From Siphonodentalium dalli (lineage: Eukaryota; Mollusca; Scaphopoda; Gadilida; Siphonodentaliidae), in NCBI GenBank assembly GCA_032622095.1, contig CP136061.1:1120001-1184000 (forward strand): a stretch of DNA of 64,000 bases, read 5' to 3'. The position numbers and the translations under genes are program-made. This document shows positions 29,290 through 45,675 of this stretch, piece after piece. A model generated the notes under the pieces. It saw only the letters and a program-made list of their open reading frames with translations. It was not told where the DNA came from and made no database searches. Numbering within the stretch: the first letter of the stretch is position 1; each line of letters opens with the position of its first letter.

Positions 29290-31520
29290 AAGTATACAGC
29301 AAATATAGGTATACAGCAAATACAGGTATACAGCAAATACAAGTATACAGCAAATATAGGTATACAGTAAATATAGGTATACAGCAAATATAAGTATACA
29401 GCAAATACAGGTATACAGCAAATACTGACATACAGTAAATACAGACATACAGCAAATACAGGTATACAGTAAATACAGGTATACAGTAAATACACGTATA
29501 CAGCAAATATAGGTATACAGTAAATACACGTATACAGCAAATATAGGTATACAGTAAATACAGGTATACAGCAAATATAGGTATACAGTAAATACAGGTA
29601 TACAGCAAATACAGACATACAGTAAATACAGACATACAGTAAATACAGGTATACAGCAAATATAGGTATACAGCAAATACAGGTATACAGCAAATACAAG
29701 TATACAGCAAATATAGGTATACAGTAAATATAGGTATACAGTAAATATAGGTATACAGCAAATATAGGTATACAGCAAATACAGGTATACAGCAAATACA
29801 AGTATACAGCAAATATAGGTATACAGTAAATATAGGTATACAGTAAATATAGGTATACAGTAAATATAGGTATACAGCAAATATAGGTATACAGCAAATA
29901 CAGGTATACAGCAAATACAAGTATACAGCAAATATAGGTATACAGTAAATATAGGTATACAGTAAATATAGGTATACAGTAAATATAGGTATACAGCAAA
30001 TATAGGTATACAGTAAATATAGGTATACAGCAAATATAAGTATACAGCAAATACAGGTATACAGCAAATACTGACATACAGTAAATACAGACATACAGCA
30101 AATACAGGTATACAGTAAATACAGGTATACAGCAAATACACGTATACAGCAAATATAGGTATACAGTAAATACAGGTATACAGCAAATATAGGTATACAG
30201 TAAATACAGGTATACAGCAAATACAGGTATACAGCAAATATAGGTATACAGTAAATACACGTATACAGCAAATATAGGTATACAGTAAATACACGTATAC
30301 AGCAAATATAGGTATACAGTAAATACAGGTATACAGCAAATATAGGTATACAGCAAATATAGGTATACAGCAAATACAGGTATACAGCAAATATAGGTAT
30401 ACAGTAAATACACGTATACAGCAAATATAGGTATACAGTAAATACAGGTATACAGCAAATACAGACATACAGTAAATACAGACATACAGTAAATACAGGT
30501 ATACAGCAAATACACGTATACAGTAAATACACGTATACAGCAAATACAGACATACAGTAAATACAAGTATACAGCAAATACAGACATACAGTAAATACAG
30601 GTATACAGCAAATACAGACATACAGTAAATACAGACATACAGCAAATACAGACATACAGTAAATACAGGTATACAGCAAATATAAGTATACAGCAAATAC
30701 AGGTATACAGTAAATACAAGTATACAGTAAATACACGTATACAGCAAATACAGACATACAGTAAATACAAGTATACAGCAAATACAGACATACAGTAAAT
30801 ACAGGTATACAGCAAATACAGACATACAGTAAATACAGACATACAGCAAATACAGACATACAGTAAATACAGGTATACAGCAAATATAAGTATACAGCAA
30901 ATACAGGTATACAGTAAATACAGGTATACAGTAAATACAGGTATACAGCAAATATAGGTATACAGTAAATACAGGTATACAGCAAATATAGGTATACAGT
31001 AAATACAGGTATACAGCAAATACAGACATACAGTAAATACAAGTATACAGCAAATACAGACATACAGTAAATACAGACATACAGTAAATACACGTATACA
31101 GCAAATATAAGTATACAGCAAATACAGGTATACAGCAAATATAGGTATACAGCAAATATAGGTATACAGCAAATATAGGTATACAGCAAATACAGGTATA
31201 CAGCAAATATAGGTATACAGTAAATACAGGTATACAGCAAATACAGACATACAGTAAATACAAGTATACAGCAAATACAGACATACAGTAAATACAGACA
31301 TACAGCAAATACAGGTATACAGCAAATACAGGTATACAGTAAATACAGGTATACAGTAAATACAGGTATACAGCAAATATAGGTATACAGTAAATACAGG
31401 TATACAGCAAATATAGGTATACAGTAAATACAGGTATACAGCAAATACAGACATACAGTAAATACAAGTATACAGCAAATACAGACATACAGTAAATACA
31501 GACATACAGTAAATACACGT
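29290..31520 (+). other. AAATATA/CACGTA-rich island within the GACA domain
   Basis: Inside the GACA-dominated right block, this stretch reverts to many AAATATAGGTA and CACGTA monomers of the kind typical of the first kilobases. Runs of repeated CACGTA lie near 29490-29540, 30130-30310 and 30410-30530. Part of the island (30516 onward) was copied into 32794-34951, giving a second island at about 33.2-33.7 kb. Such interspersion fits exchange between distant parts of the array. Confidence 0.65.
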
Positions 31521-34500
31521 ATACAGCAAATACAGACATACAGTAAATACAAGTATACAGCAAATACAGACATACAGTAAATACAGACATACAGTAAATA
31601 CAAGTATACAGCAAATACAGACATACAGTAAATACAGGTATACAGCAAATACAGACATACAGTAAATACAGGTATACAGCAAATACAAGTATACAGCAAA
31701 TACAAGTATACAGCAAATACAAGTATACAGCAAATACAAGTATACAGCAAATACAAGTATACAGTAAATACAAGTATACAGCAAATACAGACATACAGTA
31801 AATACAGGTATACAGCAAATACAGACATACAGTAAATACAGACATACAGCAAATACAGACATACAGCAAATACAGACATACAGTAAATACAAGTATACAG
31901 CAAATACAGACATACAGTAAATACAAGTATACAGCAAATACAGACATACAGTAAATACAGACATACAGTAAATACAAGTATACAGCAAATACAGACATAC
32001 AGTAAATACAGGTATACAGCAAATACAGACATACAGTAAATACAGGTATACAGCAAATACAAGTATACAGCAAATACAAGTATACAGCAAATACAAGTAT
32101 ACAGCAAATACAAGTATACAGCAAATACAAGTATACAGCAAATACAAGTATACAGCAAATACAGACATACAGTAAATACAGGTATACAGCAAATACAGAC
32201 ATACAGCAAATACAGGTATACAGTAAATACAGACATACAGTAAATACAGACATACAGTAAATACAGGTATACAGCAAATACAGACATACAGTAAATACAG
32301 GTATACAGTAAATATAAGTATACAGCAAATATAGGTATACAGCAAATATAGGTATACAGCAAATACAGGTATACAGCAAATATAAGTATACAGTAAATAT
32401 AAGTATACAGTAAATACAGACATACAGTAAATACAGGTATACAGTAAATACAGACATACAGCAAATACAAGTATACAGTAAATACAGACATACAGTAAAT
32501 ACAAGTATACAGCAAATACAGACATACAGTAAATACAGACATACAGTAAATACAGACATACAGTAAATACAAGTATACAGCAAATACAGACATACAGTAA
32601 ATACAGACATACAGTAAATACAGACATACAGTAAATACAAGTATACAGCAAATACAGACATACAGTAAATACAGGTATACAGCAAATACAGACATACAGT
32701 AAATACAGACATACAGCAAATACAGACATACAGTAAATACAGGTATACAGCAAATATAAGTATACAGCAAATACAGGTATACAGTAAATACAAGTATACA
32801 GTAAATACACGTATACAGCAAATACAGACATACAGTAAATACAAGTATACAGCAAATACAGACATACAGTAAATACAGGTATACAGCAAATACAGACATA
32901 CAGTAAATACAGACATACAGCAAATACAGACATACAGTAAATACAGGTATACAGCAAATATAAGTATACAGCAAATACAGGTATACAGTAAATACAAGTA
33001 TACAGTAAATACACGTATACAGCAAATACAGACATACAGTAAATACAAGTATACAGCAAATACAGACATACAGTAAATACAGGTATACAGCAAATACAGA
33101 CATACAGTAAATACAGACATACAGCAAATACAGACATACAGTAAATACAGGTATACAGCAAATATAAGTATACAGCAAATACAGGTATACAGTAAATACA
33201 GGTATACAGTAAATACAGGTATACAGCAAATATAGGTATACAGTAAATACAGGTATACAGCAAATATAGGTATACAGTAAATACAGGTATACAGCAAATA
33301 CAGACATACAGTAAATACAAGTATACAGCAAATACAGACATACAGTAAATACAGACATACAGTAAATACACGTATACAGCAAATATAAGTATACAGCAAA
33401 TACAGGTATACAGCAAATATAGGTATACAGCAAATATAGGTATACAGCAAATATAGGTATACAGCAAATACAGGTATACAGCAAATATAGGTATACAGTA
33501 AATACAGGTATACAGCAAATACAGACATACAGTAAATACAAGTATACAGCAAATACAGACATACAGTAAATACAGACATACAGCAAATACAGGTATACAG
33601 CAAATACAGGTATACAGTAAATACAGGTATACAGTAAATACAGGTATACAGCAAATATAGGTATACAGTAAATACAGGTATACAGCAAATATAGGTATAC
33701 AGTAAATACAGGTATACAGCAAATACAGACATACAGTAAATACAAGTATACAGCAAATACAGACATACAGTAAATACAGACATACAGTAAATACACGTAT
33801 ACAGCAAATACAGACATACAGTAAATACAAGTATACAGCAAATACAGACATACAGTAAATACAGACATACAGTAAATACAAGTATACAGCAAATACAGAC
33901 ATACAGTAAATACAGGTATACAGCAAATACAGACATACAGTAAATACAGGTATACAGCAAATACAAGTATACAGCAAATACAAGTATACAGCAAATACAA
34001 GTATACAGCAAATACAAGTATACAGCAAATACAAGTATACAGTAAATACAAGTATACAGCAAATACAGACATACAGTAAATACAGGTATACAGCAAATAC
34101 AGACATACAGTAAATACAGACATACAGCAAATACAGACATACAGCAAATACAGACATACAGTAAATACAAGTATACAGCAAATACAGACATACAGTAAAT
34201 ACAAGTATACAGCAAATACAGACATACAGTAAATACTGACATACAGTAAATACAAGTATACAGCAAATACAGACATACAGTAAATACAGGTATACAGCAA
34301 ATACAGACATACAGTAAATACAGGTATACAGCAAATACAAGTATACAGCAAATACAAGTATACAGCAAATACAAGTATACAGCAAATACAAGTATACAGC
34401 AAATACAAGTATACAGCAAATACAAGTATACAGCAAATACAGACATACAGTAAATACAGGTATACAGCAAATACAGACATACAGCAAATACAGGTATACA

Positions 34501-34951
34501 GTAAATACAGACATACAGTAAATACAGACATACAGTAAATACAGGTATACAGCAAATACAGACATACAGTAAATACAGGTATACAGTAAATATAAGTATA
34601 CAGCAAATATAGGTATACAGCAAATATAGGTATACAGCAAATACAGGTATACAGCAAATATAAGTATACAGTAAATATAAGTATACAGTAAATACAGACA
34701 TACAGTAAATACAGGTATACAGTAAATACAGACATACAGCAAATACAAGTATACAGTAAATACAGACATACAGTAAATACAAGTATACAGCAAATACAGA
34801 CATACAGTAAATACAGACATACAGTAAATACAGACATACAGTAAATACAAGTATACAGCAAATACAGACATACAGTAAATACAGACATACAGTAAATACA
34901 GACATACAGTAAATACAAGTATACAGCAAATACAGACATACAGTAAATACA
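30516..34951 (+). repeat. 2,278-bp-offset higher-order repeat (2,158 bp copies)
   Basis: 30516-32673 matches 32794-34951 at an offset of exactly 2278 bp (134 monomers). Compared throughout, only one difference was seen: A at 31959 against T at 34237. The copies are separated by just 120 bases, so this is a near-tandem duplication. It includes CACGTA- and AAATATA-rich stretches as well as runs of AAGTA monomers. The left edge falls within a smaller 204-bp tandem repeat whose copy number differs between the two halves. Confidence 0.93.
32616..33200 (+). repeat. 204-bp tandem repeat, about 2.9 copies
   Basis: Sequence from 32616 repeats with a 204-bp period (12 monomers). The units 32741-32944 and 32945-33148 are identical, and identity to the next unit ends at 33201. 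The matching stretch in the other half of the larger duplication (30516-30922) holds only about two copies, so the copy number differs between otherwise near-identical halves. Confidence 0.9.
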
Positions 34952-37900
34952 AGTATACAGCAAATACAAGTATACAGCAAATACAAGTATACAGCAAATA
35001 TAAGTATACAGCAAATACAGACATACAGTAAATACAGACATACAGTAAATACAAGTATACAGCAAATACAGACATACAGTAAATACAGACATACAGTAAA
35101 TACAGACATACAGTAAATACAAGTATACAGCAAATACAGACATACAGTAAATACAAGTATACAGCAAATATAAGTATACAGCAAATACAGGTATACAGCA
35201 AATATAAGTATACAGCAAATACAAGTATACAGTAAATACAGACATACAGTAAATACAAGTATACAGTAAATACAGACATACAGTAAATACAAGTATACAG
35301 CAAATACAGACATACAGTAAATACAAGTATACAGCAAATACAGACATACAGCAAATACAAGTATACAGCAAATACAGACATACAGTAAATACAGACATAC
35401 AGCAAATACAGACATACAGCAAATACAAGTATACAGCAAATACAGACATACAGTAAATACAGACATACAGCAAATACAGACATACAGCAAATACAAGTAT
35501 ACAGCAAATACAGACATACAGTAAATACAAGTATACAGCAAATACAGACATACAGTAAATACAGACATACAGCAAATACAAGTATACAGCAAATACAGAC
35601 ATACAGCAAATATAAGTATACAGCAAATATAAGTATACAGCAAATACAGACATACAGTAAATACAAGTATACAGCAAATACAAGTATACAGCAAATACAA
35701 GTATACAGCAAATACAAGTATACAGCAAATACAAGTATACAGCAAATACAGACATACAGTAAATACAGGTATACAGCAAATACAGACATACAGCAAATAC
35801 AGGTATACAGTAAATACAGACATACAGTAAATACAGACATACAGTAAATACAGGTATACAGCAAATACAGACATACAGTAAATACAGGTATACAGTAAAT
35901 ACAGACATACAGTAAATACAAGTATACAGCAAATACAGACATACAGTAAATACAGACATACAGTAAATACAGACATACAGTAAATACAAGTATACAGCAA
36001 ATACAGACATACAGTAAATACAAGTATACAGCAAATACAAGTATACAGCAAATACAAGTATACAGCAAATATAAGTATACAGCAAATACAGACATACAGT
36101 AAATACAGACATACAGTAAATACAGACATACAGTAAATACAGGTATACAGTAAATACAGGTATACAGCAAATACAGGTATACAGTAAATACAGGTATACA
36201 GCAAATACAGACATACAGTAAATACAAGTATACAGCAAATACAAGTATACAGCAAATACAAGTATACAGCAAATATAAGTATACAGCAAATACAGACATA
36301 CAGTAAATACAGACATACAGTAAATACAAGTATACAGCAAATACAGACATACAGTAAATACAGGTATACAGTAAATACAAGTATACAGCAAATACAGACA
36401 TACAGCAAATACAGGTATACAGTAAATACAGACATACAGTAAATACAAGTATACAGCAAATACAGGTATACAGTAAATACAGACATACAGCAAATACAGG
36501 TATACAGTAAATACAGACATACAGCAAATACAGGTATACAGTAAATACAGACATACAGTAAATACAGACATACAGCAAATACAGGTATACAGTAAATACA
36601 GACATACAGTAAATACAGGTATACAGCAAATACAGACATACAGTAAATACAGGTATACAGTAAATACAGACATACAGTAAATACAAGTATACAGCAAATA
36701 CAGACATACAGTAAATACAGACATACAGTAAATACAGACATACAGTAAATACAAGTATACAGCAAATACAGACATACAGTAAATACAAGTATACAGCAAA
36801 TACAAGTATACAGCAAATACAAGTATACAGCAAATATAAGTATACAGTAAATACAGACATACAGTAAATACAGACATACAGTAAATACAGACATACAGTA
36901 AATACAAGTATACAGTAAATACAGACATACAGTAAATACAAGTATACAGCAAATACAGACATACAGTAAATACAAGTATACAGCAAATACAGACATACAG
37001 TAAATACAGATATACAGTAAATACAGGTATACAGTAAATACAGACATACAGTAAATACAAGTATACAGCAAATACAGACATACAGTAAATACAGGTATAC
37101 AGCAAATACAGACATACAGTAAATACAAGTATACAGCAAATATAAGTATACAGCAAATATAAGTATACAGCAAATATAGACATACAGTAAATACAAGTAT
37201 ACAGCAAATACAGACATACAGTAAATACAGACATACAGTAAATACAGACATACAGTAAATACAAGTATACAGTAAATACAGACATACAGTAAATACAGAC
37301 ATACAGTAAATACAAGTATACAGCAAATACAGACATACAGTAAATACAGACATACAGTAAATACAGACATACAGTAAATACAAGTATACAGTAAATACAG
37401 ACATACAGTAAATACAGATATACAGTAAATACTGACATACAGTAAATACAAGTATACAGTAAATACAGACATACAGTAAATACAGATATACAGTAAATAC
37501 TGACATACAGTAAATACAAGTATACAGCAAATACAGACATACAGTAAATACAGACATACAGTAAATACAGACATACAGTAAATACAAGTATACAGTAAAT
37601 ACAGACATACAGTAAATACAGATATACAGTAAATACTGACATACAGTAAATACAGACATACAGTAAATACAGGTATACAGCAAATACAGACATACAGTAA
37701 ATACAGACATACAGTAAATACAGACATACAGTAAATATAAGTATACAGTAAATACAGACATACAGTAAATACAAGTATACAGTAAATACAGACATACAGT
37801 AAATACAGGTATACAGCAAATACAGACATACAGTAAATACAGGTATACAGCAAATACAGACATACAGTAAATACAGGTATACAGCAAATACAGACATACA

Positions 37901-40900
37901 GTAAATACACGTATACAGTAAATACAGGTATACAGCAAATACAGACATACAGTAAATACAGGTATACAGCAAATACACGTATACATCAAATACAGACATA
38001 CAGTAAATACACGTATACAGTAAATACAAGTATACAGCAAATACAAGTATACAGCAAATACAAGTATACAGCAAATACAAGTATACAGCAAATATAAGTA
38101 TACAGCAAATACAGACATACAGTAAATACAGACATACAGTAAATACAGACATACAGTAAATACAAGTATACAGCAAATACAAGTATACAGCAAATACAAG
38201 TATACAGTAAATACAAGTATACAGCAAATACAGACATACAGTAAATACAGACATACAGTAAATACAGACATACAGTAAATACAAGTATACAGCAAATACA
38301 GACATACAGTAAATACAGGTATACAGCAAATACAGACATACAGTAAATACAAGTATACAGCAAATACAGGTATACAGTAAATACAGGTATACAGCAAATA
38401 CAGACATACAGTAAATACAGACATACAGTAAATACAAGTATACAGTAAATACAGACATACAGTAAATACAGGTATACAGCAAATACAGACATACAGTAAA
38501 TACAGACATACAGTAAATACAGGTATACAGCAAATACAGACATACAGTAAATACACGTATACAGTAAATACAGGTATACAGCAAATACAGACATACAGTA
38601 AATACAGGTATACAGCAAATACAGACATACAGTAAATACAGGTATACAGCAAATACAGACATACAGTAAATACACGTATACAGTAAATACAGGTATACAG
38701 CAAATACAGACATACAGTAAATACAGGTATACAGCAAATACAGACATACAGTAAATACACGTATACAGTAAATACAGACATACAGCAAATACAGACATAC
38801 AGTAAATACAGGTATACAGCAAATACAGACATACAGTAAATACACGTATACAGTAAATACAAGTATACAGCAAATACAAGTATACAGCAAATACAAGTAT
38901 ACAGCAAATACAAGTATACAGCAAATATAAGTATACAGTAAATACAGACATACAGTAAATACAGACATACAGTAAATACAAGTATACAGCAAATACAAGT
39001 ATACAGCAAATACAAGTATACAGTAAATACAAGTATACAGCAAATACAGACATACAGTAAATACAGACATACAGTAAATACAGACATACAGTAAATACAA
39101 GTATACAGCAAATACAGACATACAGTAAATACAGACATACAGTAAATACAGGTATACAGCAAATACAGACATACAGTAAATACAAGTATACAGCAAATAT
39201 AGGTATACAGTAAATACAGACATACAGCAAATACAGACATACAGCAAATACAAGTATACAGCAAATACAGACATACAGTAAATACAAGTATACAGTAAAT
39301 ACAGACATACAGTAAATATAAGTATACAGCAAATACAGACATACAGTAAATACAGACATACAGTAAATACAGACATACAGTAAATACAAGTATACAGCAA
39401 ATACAGACATACAGTAAATACAGACATACAGTAAATACAAGTATACAGCAAATACAGACATACAGTAAATACAGACATACAGCAAATACACGTATACAGC
39501 AAATACAGACATACAGTAAATACAGACATACAGTAAATACAGGTATACAGCAAATACAAGTATACAGCAAATACAGACATACAGTAAATACAGGTATACA
39601 GTAAATACAGACATACAGTAAATACAAGTATACAGCAAATACAGACATACAGTAAATACAGACATACAGTAAATACAAGTATACAGCAAATACAGACATA
39701 CAGTAAATACAAGTATACAGCAAATACAGACATACAGTAAATACAGACATACAGTAAATACAGACATACAGTAAATACAAGTATACAGCAAATACAGACA
39801 TACAGTAAATACAAGTATACAGCAAATACAGACATACAGTAAATACAGACATACAGTAAATACACGTATACAGCAAATACACGTATACAGTAAATACAGA
39901 CATACAGTAAATACAGGTATACAGCAAATACTGACATACAGTAAATACAAGTATACAGCAAATACACGTATACAGTAAATACAGACATACAGCAAATACA
40001 CGTATACAGCAAATACAGACATACAGTAAATACAGGTATACAGTAAATACAGACATACAGTAAATACAAGTATACAGCAAATACAGACATACAGTAAATA
40101 CAGACATACAGTAAATACAAGTATACAGCAAATACAGACATACAGTAAATACAAGTATACAGCAAATACAGACATACAGTAAATACAGACATACAGTAAA
40201 TACAGACATACAGTAAATACAAGTATACAGCAAATACAGACATACAGTAAATACAGACATACAGTAAATACAAGTATACAGCAAATACAGACATACAGTA
40301 AATACAAGTATACAGCAAATACAGACATACAGTAAATACAGACATACAGCAAATACAGACATACAGTAAATACAGACATACAGCAAATACAGACATACAG
40401 TAAATACAAGTATACAGCAAATACAGACATACAGTAAATACAAGTATACAGCAAATATAAGTATACAGCAAATATAAGTATACAGCAAATACAGGTATAC
40501 AGCAAATACAGGTATACAGCAAATATAAGTATACAGCAAATATAAGTATACAGCAAATATAAGTATACAGCAAATATAAGTATACAGCAAATACAGACAT
40601 ACAGTAAATACAGACATACAGTAAATACAGGTATACAGCAAATACAGACATACAGTAAATACAAGTATACAGCAAATACAGACATACAGTAAATACAGAC
40701 ATACAGTAAATACAGGTATACAGCAAATACAGACATACAGTAAATACAAGTATACAGCAAATACAGACATACAGTAAATACAGACATACAGCAAATACAG
40801 ACATACAGTAAATACAAGTATACAGCAAATACAGACATACAGTAAATACAAGTATACAGCAAATACAGGTATACAGTAAATACAGACATACAGCAAATAC

Positions 40901-43380
40901 AGGTATACAGCAAATACAGACATACAGCAAATACAGACATACAGTAAATACAGGTATACAGCAAATACAGACACACAGTAAATACAGGTATACAGCAAAT
41001 ACAGACATACAGCAAATACAGACACACAGTAAATACAGGTATACAGCAAATACAGACATACAGTAAATACAGACATACAGCAAATACAGACATACAGTAA
41101 ATACAAGTATACAGCAAATACAGACATACAGTAAATACAGGTATACAGCAAATACAGACATACAGCAAATACAGACATACAGTAAATACAAGTATACAGC
41201 AAATACAGACATACAGTAAATACAAGTATACAGCAAATATAAGTATACAGCAAATATAAGTATACAGCAAATACAGACATACAGTAAATACAGGTATACA
41301 GCAAATACAGACATACAGCAAATACAGACATACAGTAAATACAGACATACAGCAAATACAGACATACAGTAAATACAGGTATACAGTAAATACAGACATA
41401 CAGTAAATACAGGTATACAGCAAATACAGGTATACAGCAAATACAGACATACAGTAAATACAGGTATACAGCAAATACAGACATACAGTAAATACAGGTA
41501 TACAGCAAATACAGACATACAGTAAATACAGACATACAGTAAATACAGACATACAGTAAATACAGACATACAGCAAATACAGGTATACAGCAAATACAGA
41601 CATTCAGCAAATACAGACATACAGTAAATACAGACATACAGTAAATACAGACATACAGTAAATACAGACATACAGCAAATACAGGTATACAGCAAATACA
41701 GACATACAGCAAATACAGACATACAGTAAATACAGGTATACAGCAAATACAGACATACAGTAAATACAGGTATACAGCAAATACAGACATACAGTAAATA
41801 CAGGTATACAGCAAATACAGACATACAGCAAATACAGACATACAGTAAATACAGGTATACAGCAAATACAGACATACAGCAAATACAGGTATACAGCAAA
41901 TACAGACATACAGCAAATACAGACATACAGAAAATACAGGTATACAGCAAATACAGACATACAGCAAATACAGGTATACAGCAAATACAGACATACAGTA
42001 AATACAGACATACAGCAAATACAGGTATACAGCAAATACAGACATACAGCAAATACAGACATACAGTAAATACAGGTATACAGCAAATACAGACATACAG
42101 TAAATACAGGTATACAGCAAATACAGACATACAGCAAATACAGACATACAGTAAATACAGGTATACAGCAAATACAGACATACAGTAAATACAGGTATAC
42201 AGCAAATACAGACATACAGCAAATACAGACATACAGTAAATACAGGTATACAGCAAATACAGACATACAGCAAATACAGGTATACAGCAAATACAGACAT
42301 ACAGCAAATACAGACATACAGTAAATACAGGTATACAGCAAATACAGACATACAGTAAATACAGGTATACAGTAAATACAGACATACAGCAAATACAGGT
42401 ATACAGCAAATACAGACATACAGCAAATACAGACATACAGTAAATACAGGTATACAGCAAATACAGACATACAGCAAATACAAGTATACAGCAAATACAG
42501 ACATACAGTAAATACAGACATACAGTAAATACAGACATACAGCAAATACAGACATACAGTAAATACAGACATACAGTAAATACAGACATACAGTAAATAC
42601 AGACATACAGCAAATACAGACATACAGCAAATACAGACATACAGTAAATACAGGTATACAGCAAATACAGACATACAGCAAATACAAGTATACAGCAAAT
42701 ACAGACATACAGTAAATACAGACATACAGTAAATACAGACATACAGCAAATACAGACATACAGTAAATACAGACATACAGTAAATACAGACATACAGTAA
42801 ATACAGACATACAGCAAATACAGACATACAGCAAATACAGACATACAGTAAATACAGACATACAGTAAATACAGACATACAGTAAATACAGACATACAGT
42901 AAATACAAGTATACAGCAAATACAGACATACAGTAAATACAGGTATACAGCAAATACAGACATACAGTAAATACAAGTATACAGCAAATACAGACATACA
43001 GTAAATACAAGTATACAGCAAATATAAGTATACAGCAAATATAAGTATACAGCAAATACAGGTATACAGCAAATACAGGTATACAGCAAATACAAGTATA
43101 CAGCAAATATAAGTATACAGCAAATACAGGTATACAGCAAATACAGACATACAGTAAATACAGGTATACAGCAAATACAGACATACAGTAAATACAGGTA
43201 TACAGCAAATACAGACATACAGCAAATACAGACATACAGTAAATACAGACATACAGTAAATACAGACATACAGTAAATACAGACATACAGTAAATACAGA
43301 CATACAGCAAATACAGACATACAGTAAATACAGGTATACAGCAAATACAGACATACAGTAAATACAAGTATACAGCAAAT

Positions 43381-43790
43381 ACAGACATACAGTAAATACA
43401 GGTATACAGCAAATACAGACATACAGCAAATACAGACATACAGTAAATACAGACATACAGTAAATACAGACATACAGCAAATACAGACATACAGTAAATA
43501 CAGGTATACAGCAAATACAGACATACAGTAAATACAGACATACAGTAAATACAGACATACAGTAAATACAGACATACAGTAAATACAGACATACAGTAAA
43601 TACAGACATACAGTAAATACAGACATACAGTAAATACAGACATACAGCAAATACAGACATACAGTAAATACAGGTATACAGCAAATACAGACATACAGTA
43701 AATACAAGTATACAGCAAATACAGACATACAGTAAATACAGGTATACAGCAAATACAGACATACAGCAAATACAGACATACAGTAAATAC
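43381..43790 (+). repeat. 340-bp-offset local repeat
   Basis: The stretch starting at 43381 recurs from 43721 (offset 340 bp, 20 monomers) for about 70 bases before diverging. The surrounding sequence is dominated by runs of the GACA monomer, so this is a weaker signal than the long duplications. Confidence 0.55.
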
Positions 43791-43965
43791 AGGTATACAG
43801 CAAATACAGACATACAGCAAATACAAGTATACAGCAAATACAGACATACAGTAAATACAGACATACAGTAAATACACGTATACAGCAAATACAGACATAC
43901 AGTAAATACAGACATACAGTAAATACAAGTATACAGTAAATACAGACATACAGTAAATACAGGTA

Positions 43966-43980
43966 TACAGCAAATAGACA
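43966..43980 (+). repeat. 15-bp monomer (two-base deletion)
   Basis: TACAGCAAATAGACA lacks two bases of the usual CAAATACAGACA. It is the only net length change in the right block: the phase counted from 27260 to 64000 requires exactly two missing bases, and none was found elsewhere. Confidence 0.92.
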
Positions 43981-45675
43981 TACAGTAAATACAAGTATAC
44001 AGCAAATACAGACATACAGTAAATACACGTATACAGCAAATACAGACATACAGTAAATACAGACATACAGTAAATACACGTATACAGCAAATACAGACAT
44101 ACAGTAAATACAGACATACAGTAAATACAAGTATACAGTAAATACAGACATACAGTAAATACAGGTATACAGCAAATACAGACATACAGTAAATACAAGT
44201 ATACAGCAAATACAGACATACAGTAAATACACGTATACAGCAAATACAGACATACAGTAAATACAGACATACAGTAAATACACGTATACAGCAAATACAG
44301 ACATACAGTAAATACAGACATACAGTAAATACAGGTATACAGTAAATACAGACATACAGTAAATACACGTATACAGCAAATACAGACATACAGTAAATAC
44401 AGGTATACAGCAAATACAGACATACAGTAAATACAGACATACAGTAAATACAAGTATACAGCAAATACAGACATACAGTAAATACAAGTATACAGCAAAT
44501 ACAGACATACAGCAAATACAGACATACAGTAAATACAAGTATACAGCAAATACAGACATACAGCAAATACAGACATACAGTAAATACAAGTATACAGCAA
44601 ATACAGACATACAGTAAATACAGGTATACAGTAAATACAGACATACAGTAAATACACGTATACAGCAAATACAGACATACAGTAAATATAAGTATACAGC
44701 AAATACAGACATACAGCAAATACAGACATACAGTAAATACAGACATACAGCAAATACAGACATACAGTAAATACAAGTATACAGCAAATACAGACATACA
44801 GTAAATACAAGTATACAGCAAATATAAGTATACAGCAAATATAAGTATACAGCAAATACAGACATACAGTAAATACAGGTATACAGCAAATACAGACATA
44901 CAGTAAATACAAGTATACAGTAAATACAGACATACAGTAAATACACGTATACAGTAAATACAGGTATACAGCAAATACAGACATACAGTAAATACACGTA
45001 TACAGTAAATACAGGTATACAGCAAATACAGACATACAGTAAATACAAGTATACAGCAAATATAAGTATACAGCAAATATAAGTATACAGCAAATACAGA
45101 CATACAGTAAATACAAGTATACAGCAAATATAAGTATACAGCAAATATAAGTATACAGCAAATACAGACATACAGTAAATACAAGTATACAGCAAATACA
45201 GACATACAGTAAATACAGGTATACAGCAAATACAGACATACAGCAAATACACGTATACAGCAAATACACGTATACAGCAAATACAGACATACAGTAAATA
45301 CAAGTATACAGTAAATACAAGTATACAGCAAATACAGACATACAGTAAATACAGGTATACAGCAAATACAGACATACAGTAAATACAGCCATACAGTAAA
45401 TACAGACATACAGTAAATACAAGTATACAGCAAATACAGACATACAGTAAATACAGGTATACAGCAAATACAGACATACAGCAAATACAGGTATACAGTA
45501 AATACAGGTATACAGTAAATACAGGTATACAGCAAATACACGTATACAGCAAATACAGACATACAGTAAATACAAGTATACAGTAAATACAAGTATACAG
45601 CAAATACAGACATACAGTAAATACAGGTATACAGCAAATACAGACATACAGTAAATACAAGTATACAGCAAATAT

